Assembly (NCBI GenBank): GCA_027943335.1
Contig: BSBK01002801.1
Location: 124,001 to 188,000 of the forward strand
Direction of reading: 5' to 3'
DNA: 64,000 nt
DNA from: Chamaecyparis obtusa
Taxonomy: Eukaryota > Streptophyta > Pinopsida > Cupressales > Cupressaceae
Every line of letters starts with the position of its first letter. Positions within the stretch are counted from its first letter, which is position 1. A model generated the notes under the pieces. The model did no database searches. It was not told the DNA's origin and saw nothing but the letters and a program-made list of their open reading frames with translations. The position numbers were made by a program, and so were the translations under genes. This document shows, piece by piece, positions 58,475-64,000 of the stretch.

Positions 58475-59727
58475 TGTAATACCTCAAAAATGGGCTATAA
58501 GTTCATTAATCTTCTATATCAACAATTCAAACAAAATCGACATCAAAGTCCTAATATAAGGCACATCTAAACATCATTGAATCATAATTGATTATCTTAA
58601 ATTCAAGATCGAGGAATATTCCTAGCAATATTCCTAATTATCTTAATTATCTTTAATTTAATGATTATTTGGCAATAAATCACATTTATCCTAAGTTTGA
58701 TTAATTGAATATTTTCATATTTAATTAATTAGATTTAATATCTTGCCACTTAATTATGTAATTAAATTTAATTCTATCTATTATTAATTATATTATTTAA
58801 TTTTGACAATAAATCCAATATCCTATGAATAATTGATTAAATTTTTATTTAATTAATTAAAGCAAGTTGTCATTATTTAATAAAAGTTTGATTAAATAAT
58901 TGATTAACCCATAAATCAATTATTTATTTTCAAAAATCAGTTAAGTTGAACATAAATCACTTTATTTATTTAATTAATTCATAATTATTATGCACATTCA
59001 AAAGAAACAGTTAAACTCTAAATTAGAAAATCAATGCAAAGTGTTGACTTTTTAGAACTCAACATCCTTTTTGAGTTTTAAAGTTCATCTAAACTTCTAA
59101 TTTGAGTTAAAAAGTTGTTTTTGCATGATTTGCATATTTTTGTGAATTAAATTATCTTTATTATCAGATAACTCAAAAATCAAGCTGAGTTCATTTGAGT
59201 GATTTATGACTTTTTTCCATGCACCTCCAAAGCCTTGGATTTTTATAAAATTAAAGCCTCAGCTCATCTCAAAGCATCTCATATTTTTGCACAATCACGT
59301 TGGAGAATTGGAATTTGGAGAATCAAAGCTTATTGCGAATCAAGGCTATTGTGAGATCAACTTGTTTTTTTTACATTCATTTAGATTCTTTTTCATATCA
59401 TTGTTAGATTATTTTAGCAGATCAATTTCATATAGATTAGATTTCATATCAAATTTTTATCATTCTTATTGCATAGAAAATCCAAAAAAATAGCTTAATT
59501 GCATTCAATTCATATCTAGATCAATTGCATTTAAATCTTTCATTTAGGTGTCATCTAGGTCACTGATCTCGATAACAATCTGAGAACATCAATCTCGCAC
59601 CTATTAGAAGGCAGTAAATCACTTGGTTAGATTAGATCTCAATTTTGCACGATTTTGATTATAGCTAACCTCTAATATTTTATTGAAGTGTTGTGTCTAC
59701 AGATCAAGTACAAAATACACACACACA
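58475..59727 (+). repeat. 3' LTR of the inner element
   Basis: It starts TGTAATACCTCAAAAATGGG and ends with a short ACACACACA run before the GCAGT target duplication. It aligns with 48634-49881. Confidence 0.95.
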
Positions 59728-59732
59728 GCAGT

Positions 59733-60229
59733 ATAACATTAGCATAAAACATGATCATATCCAAATGAAGGAAGGAGCTCTCCTTTTATAAGAAATGAGG
59801 TGAAATGGACCATTGAGATTAAGAGGCAAAAGACTTAATCAATGGTGGAGAAAAAAATGGAAGCTTGATCCTTGTGCACAAATATCCTCCAATGAAAAAA
59901 TAGGAGTTAACTTTTGTGTCCATATGAGACAAAAAGTATTTTTTTCCCTTTTTATAAAATAAGAATGATGCTTTATTTGTGCAACTTAGGATAAAAGGAA
60001 AAGTGGGGCTTTTATTTAATAAAAGGGGAGGAAATATTCCTTTTAATTAAATAAAGACTTTAGGATAAGATGGTTAGCCCATGAAAAATAATTGAAAATC
60101 ATGAAATTAGGATTTGATCAAGAAATTGATAGTGTTGAAAAATATTGATTATTGATAAAACTGATTCAGAGATAAATAAATCAAATAAATGGGGCCCAAA
60201 GTCTAGGCGACCATTTTTGGGTGCATACA
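59733..60229 (-). repeat. 5' LTR of the outer element, outer part
   Basis: It resumes at ATAACATTAGC and matches 39447-39941 to the terminal CATACA. The CTTAT duplication follows at 60230-60234. Confidence 0.94.
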
Positions 60230-60234
60230 CTTAT

Positions 60235-60441
60235 AATTATTTTTTATAATTAACTGTTAAAATATAAATTATTTATTATTTTTATTTTTATTTATACATA
60301 AAATATTATTTATTTATTATTATTATAATTACTTAATAATATAATTATTAATTAGAGTATATAAATGTTTTTAATTAACTATTAAAATAAACATCTAAGA
60401 TCCTTTAATATTTTAATTTCTATTAATATGTTAAGCATCAC
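60235..60441. other. AT-rich target DNA between two insertions
   Basis: This is almost pure A/T sequence. It continues the AT-rich DNA left of the outer element (38640-38933). Confidence 0.7.
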
Positions 60442-60453
60442 TTATTTATTATG
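60442..60453. repeat. 12-bp LINE target-site duplication, left
   Basis: TTATTTATTATG is repeated exactly at 62123-62134. Confidence 0.85.
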
Positions 60454-62122
60454 TTTTTTTTATTATAGGAAAATAGGTTTAAATGGGACCAGAAACCCAA
60501 TACAATTAGATTTTTAGCTAGGGTTGAAACCCTCATACAAAGAGCTAGTTAAAGATAGAACATAGACAAACTACAACCAACCAACAACAAGACATAGCCA
60601 AGTTTTGATCGACACTCAAAACCCTTTACAAATAACTAAATTCCAAATTGAAGATACTAAACCACTTTTTTCACCTTCTAACTACCACAAACACCCTTGA
60701 CCAAAGATTGGGAGATGTCAAAATATTTTAGAAAACCCCTCTTCCTTCTATGCAGAACCTTCCATGATATATCATCCTCTAAAGGAGAAGAGCAAGGGGA
60801 TGCAAGAGAAAAAAATAGCAAGGGTTGAAAAGGAGAAAACACAACCACATTCTCACACTTGTTGGTAACAATAGGCTTAGAAGTTGATGAACCAACAATA
60901 GCTATCAATGGCAGACCAAGGGAGGTTGTCAATGATAGACAAGCAGTGTTTGTCAATGATGAACCACCAGCAATGGGAAAATCTACAACAACCATACCCA
61001 AATCCATGTGCTTATGGGATACAATAGGCTCTATAGGCAATGTCTCAATAGGACCATTCAAATTCGCTTCCCCAAAATTGTCATCAACATTACCTACAAT
61101 AAGATGCTCACAAAGAGCATTTGTCCACCAAGTAGCATTACTACGATGAGATTTTGACAATCTATGGCTAGATGACCTATAGAAAAACATTTCCTACAAT
61201 GAAAAGGAAGACCCTTATAATCAAGAACCTAAGACCAAGGTCTATCTACAACCATCAAGACAACTTCTCCAATAAGATCTTGTGAGATGTCAATATCCAC
61301 AATAATGTGAACAATAGTAGGATACTCATAGATAAGAGAAGAATCATTAACCAAAACAAACCTACCAAAAACATTACCAATAGATTCAAAACAAGACTTA
61401 GTCAAAAACTAAAGATGCAAATAAGTAAGTCTAACCAAAGTAGGGACAATACTAATACATATAGTAAGAGGGTTGAAGGAAGAGAGCCAAGGCCTAAGAG
61501 AAAGTGAATGCTTTCCCCACAACCAAATACATTCTTCCAACAACTGAGCCATGTCCTCATTATTTTGAAAAGAATTCACAAAAAACCTAGATAGTAGTAG
61601 GATAAAGCTCAATCCGATCTTCAAAAATGGACCTCCAAGAATCCAAAATCCATTTATGCAAATCAAGAAGGGAAGGCCATATACAACTTCTCCCCACAAA
61701 TAATAGTAGGGATTAAATAAGAACAACATAAGGGCTTACCCCTAAGAGATGGATGACTAGGAGAAAAAGAAAGGATTTCACCACAAGAAGAGACAACCAC
61801 CTTAGCAAAGGAGAGAAAAGTTGGGAAAGAAGCAGGATCATTTGCCTACAGTGAGCCAGATCCCAATGGTGGGAAATATGTCACATCAAGGGAGACACCA
61901 TTCATAGGTAGTGATCCAAAAGATAAAGCACCAAAACATAGTGAACCAGCAATGGTTATCAACAACGAACCAGCAATGGCCATCAACGGTGAACTAGCCA
62001 AGGGTCATCAATGGTGAATCGGCAACAAGCAGAAAATTGAAAGATGGAAAGCCAATGATTAACAATCTAGAAACTAATGACAAACTAGAAAGAATCAATG
62101 GAAAACTAGGAGAAAATCCTAT
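60454..62122 (-). mobile_element. LINE retrotransposon copy with ORF1 but no ORF2, 1.67 kb
   Basis: On the minus strand a unit starts at 62122, holds an ORF1-like frame, a ~220-bp 3' untranslated region (GGTCCCATTTAAACC, near 60480) and ends in AATAAAAAAAA at 60454. It is flanked by exact 12-bp duplications, as expected for target-primed reverse transcription. Plant LINEs normally have ORF2 (endonuclease and RT) between ORF1 and the 3' end; none is present. Either ORF2 was deleted before this copy moved or it was lost later within the copy. Confidence 0.85.
60678..61860 (-). pseudogene. LINE ORF1-type protein (DUF4283 and zinc knuckle, broken)
   Basis: In shifting frames the minus strand reads PASFPTFLSFAKVV, LYMAFPS, PTLVRLTYLHL (PxWVRLxxLPL in relatives), ESIGNVFGRFVLV, HIIVDIDIS and DYKGLPFHCRKCFSIGHLAIDC. 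The last is a CX2CX4HX4C zinc knuckle near 61190-61140. This order is that of the nucleic-acid-binding ORF1 of plant L1-like LINEs. The C-terminal 170 codons (61190-60678) are open and end in VCGS and a TAG stop. Upstream of 61860 the sequence holds short GAACCAGCAATGG-type repeats (61940-62015) of unclear coding status. Confidence 0.8.
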
Positions 62123-62134
62123 TTATTTATTATG
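62123..62134. repeat. 12-bp LINE target-site duplication, right
   Basis: This is the second copy of TTATTTATTATG (60442-60453). Confidence 0.85.
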
Positions 62135-64000
62135 CTAATTATTAAATTATAAAAAATATAACTTAATTATATTACATAATATTCTACATTATTTGTATCG
62201 TCATCACCTATAGTGATGTCATCTGCAAATTCAAAATTACGGTCCCCCCTCTTGGATGTCCACCCATCCCTAAAACTCCATGGAACAATGAAATTTACAA
62301 AGTTTATAGACATCCAAAAATCCCTTTCTAAAAAAACACTATGTCACTACTTATGAGCCTTATATTTTCTTATTCTTCTTTTCATAGTTGAAACTTGGAG
62401 ACTCTAGCCATTTTTTTTATAATTCTTATATAATATGTATGCATATTGTCAATGAAAGAATTTGAATTTTGTTATTTTGTTTATCGATTCTCATATGAAA
62501 TCTCAATTCAAATTTAATGTTATATATTAAGCTTTTACAATGTCTATAATGAATGATTTATCAATATTATAATATGAATATTTGAAATTTCGAGGTATAT
62601 TTTAAAAATTCCTTTAATCTTTAATAGTCAATCCAAATTGCCCCCTAAAAAAAGGCCCAAAAGTACTCTCCATACAGTAAATGCATCTCATCGTCCCCTA
62701 TCATCCCTTTCCTCAAAACTTGTGGGAGCATAGATTGTAGATGGTCTACATCCTAACCTAACAGTCTCTAAAACTTAGGACTTGCCTCAAACTAGGACTA
62801 GTAAAAATCCCTTAAAATGACTACCAAGTGTCCTTATATAGAACAGCCAATAGGGCACATGGCCATGAGAGAGGAGATTGGATAACCTTGTTTTTGTAAA
62901 GAACACTCATGATGTTGACTTCATGAAATCCAAAAACTATGCACCAAAATTATTCTTTGGAAATACACCTACAAGCATAAATGATGGATCCACTTCTTAC
63001 TCGCCGTTGTGTTGATGGTCAATGGTATCAAGATCCATGCATATCTAAAGGAGTTCCCATGAAATCTACTAAAACATTACCTAATAAATGGCATGAATAT
63101 TTAGGTTCAGCAATTTCATTCATTGTAATAAATTAGGGCATGGGCACAATGCCACTTAATCAGCCCAATTATCAAAATTCTATTGCACATTATTTCCTAT
63201 AACTAATTACATTATTTGTAAGGTTGTCATTTTTTCCTTCAATTGTTGATATAATTCATGATGCAAGTTAAACCACAAACAAACTATGGGTTTTTCATCC
63301 ACATTTTTCAGTTTGACCATAAAGTACTTGTTTTTAGACTTTTCAAATAAATTTTGTTTTAACAGTGGATCAATTAAGCTTCAAATTTACATTTAGAGAT
63401 TTAAATTTTTCAAAACTAACCAAATATTTGATCATTTAGCATGGCTCAATGCCAATCATTCTTCAAAACATGTGTGTTCCATTCTCATCCAAATAAAAGA
63501 AATATAATTATGGAAAATGGCATGTGCCATGATAGCTCATATGGCCTCAAAGGCCTTAATTTGGTTTTGATAGTTGAAGCTTCTAACCCTTTACCATGCA
63601 CAGATCCTGCCCCTACCCCGTTGAAAGTTGCCACCTACTAAACCCTGCTCTAGTTATAAATAAAAAATAAAAAATGGTTTGGGTGCACTAGAGAGAAATG
63701 CAACATTTTATTTTATTTATTTGTTGTGTTATAGAGGGATGCATCCCTACCCCCTGAGACATTTCAAATATGGAGGGTCATTAAGGGACATTCCCAAGCC
63801 ATCCCTTAAATTGACAAAATGAGGAAATGTCCTAGAATACTTTCTAAAATCATGGACAAAAGGATATGCATAAGCTATGCCTAGCCATCCCCAAGGTGGT
63901 TGGGGGCATCTCAGACATCCCTTAACCATCCTAGGGATGCCTAGACATCCCCTGCACAAAAACATATTTTTAATGTTTAAAAATAATCATTCATAACATA
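62135..64000. other. non-coding stretch, nothing recognised
   Basis: I found no domain, LTR end or RNA gene. A 66-codon open frame at 63441-63641 has no recognised motif. From 63740 to 63960 the word GACATCCC or CATCCCT recurs several times (CATCCCTACCC, GACATCCCTTAACC, AGACATCCCCTG), suggesting the edge of an unknown repeat that continues beyond the window. Confidence 0.45.

Larger units (their letters stand above)
48634..59727 (+). mobile_element. inner LTR element carrying the same Ser/Pro-rich reading frame, 11.1 kb
   Basis: LTRs at 48634-49881 and 58475-59727 are flanked by GCAGC (48629-48633) and GCAGT (59728-59732), a 5-bp target duplication with one change. The element runs on the plus strand: LTR, primer site, 2.6-kb leader, a 753-codon reading frame, an integrase C-terminal fragment, a long 3' region, hairpin with polypurine tract, LTR. 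RT, RNase H and protease are absent. It inserted into the LTR of the outer element in the opposite orientation and is therefore younger. Its LTRs do not resemble the outer element's, although the internal frame does. Confidence 0.93.
38939..60229 (-). mobile_element. outer LTR element carrying a Ser/Pro-rich reading frame, 10.2 kb without its insert
   Basis: LTRs at 38939-39941 and at 48127-48633 continued in 59733-60229 are bounded by CTTAT on both sides. The primer site next to the right LTR and the polypurine tract next to the left LTR show it runs on the minus strand. The internal part (39942-48126) has a 2.65-kb leader, one 871-codon reading frame (45475-42863) and a 2.9-kb 3' region. 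There is no RT, RNase H, protease or integrase, so it is non-autonomous. The leader, primer site and hairpin-polypurine tract are Tat-like. An 11.1-kb relative later inserted into its 5' LTR. Confidence 0.93.

Noticed and set aside
60859..61149. Plus-strand open frame of 96 codons
   Set aside because: It is antisense to the LINE ORF1 C-terminus, where the minus-strand frame has a zinc knuckle and the correct order of domains just upstream.
63740..63960. CATCCC-rich segment as a satellite
   Set aside because: The word recurs without a fixed period and the segment is cut by the window edge, so I describe it only as a possible repeat edge.

Overview
This window looks like intergenic DNA from a very large, repeat-choked seed-plant genome, most likely a gymnosperm (conifer-type). 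I infer this from the AT-rich composition, the absence of any intact host gene, tRNA or rRNA gene, and the stacking of long, slowly decaying LTR retrotransposons. No species can be named from sequence alone. Nearly everything I recognise is a mobile element, and nearly every coding frame is broken. Most breaks are single in-frame stops of the type expected from methyl-cytosine deamination (CAG to TAG, CAA to TAA, CGA to TGA, TGG to TAG).

Layout. 1-5222: the right-hand part of a Ty1/copia element (+ strand: protease, integrase, RT, RNase H, polypurine tract, 1.5-kb 3' LTR). 5223-10196: AT-rich non-coding DNA carrying a reversed copia LTR (6028-7139), a GC-rich double hairpin (8351-8406) and a ~0.8-kb tandem duplication. 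10197-11408: a dead hAT transposase gene. 11634-14916: simple and low-copy tandem repeats. 14917-36345: a three-level nest. A copia LTR was split by a 20.2-kb Ty3/gypsy Tat-type element (15285-35480, minus strand, exact 5-bp target duplication). That element was in turn invaded by a 3.9-kb gag-protease-only gypsy element (17452-21372). 36346-38938: unassigned DNA with a possible SINE. 38939-60229: a second nest. An outer minus-strand element with an exact CTTAT target duplication has its right LTR split by an inner plus-strand element (48634-59727). 60442-62134: a 1.67-kb LINE insertion holding only ORF1, with a poly(A) tail and a 12-bp target duplication. 62135-64000: nothing recognised.

How the parts relate. 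The Tat-type element carries the expected gag, protease, RT, RNase H, second RNase H and integrase set, all inactivated. The outer and inner elements of the second nest carry no RT or RNase H. Instead both hold one long serine/proline-rich reading frame (871 and 753 codons) that stays in a single frame in both copies. It is placed between a Tat-type leader and, in the inner copy, a surviving integrase C-terminus. Their LTRs do not look alike, so a shared payload travels between different LTRs. Such elements would depend on enzymes from full elements such as the one at 15-35 kb. The two payload copies lie in opposite orientation, so read-through RNA could form a long duplex.

The least expected signal is structural. 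All three Tat-type polypurine tracts, and both copia tracts, sit at the 3' foot of a hairpin whose base is CTTTG/CAAAG while the rest of the stem differs. Other unexplained patterns are short-motif arrays in the leaders, a repeated hairpin module around the integrase end, and a 38-bp periodic array inside copia LTRs.
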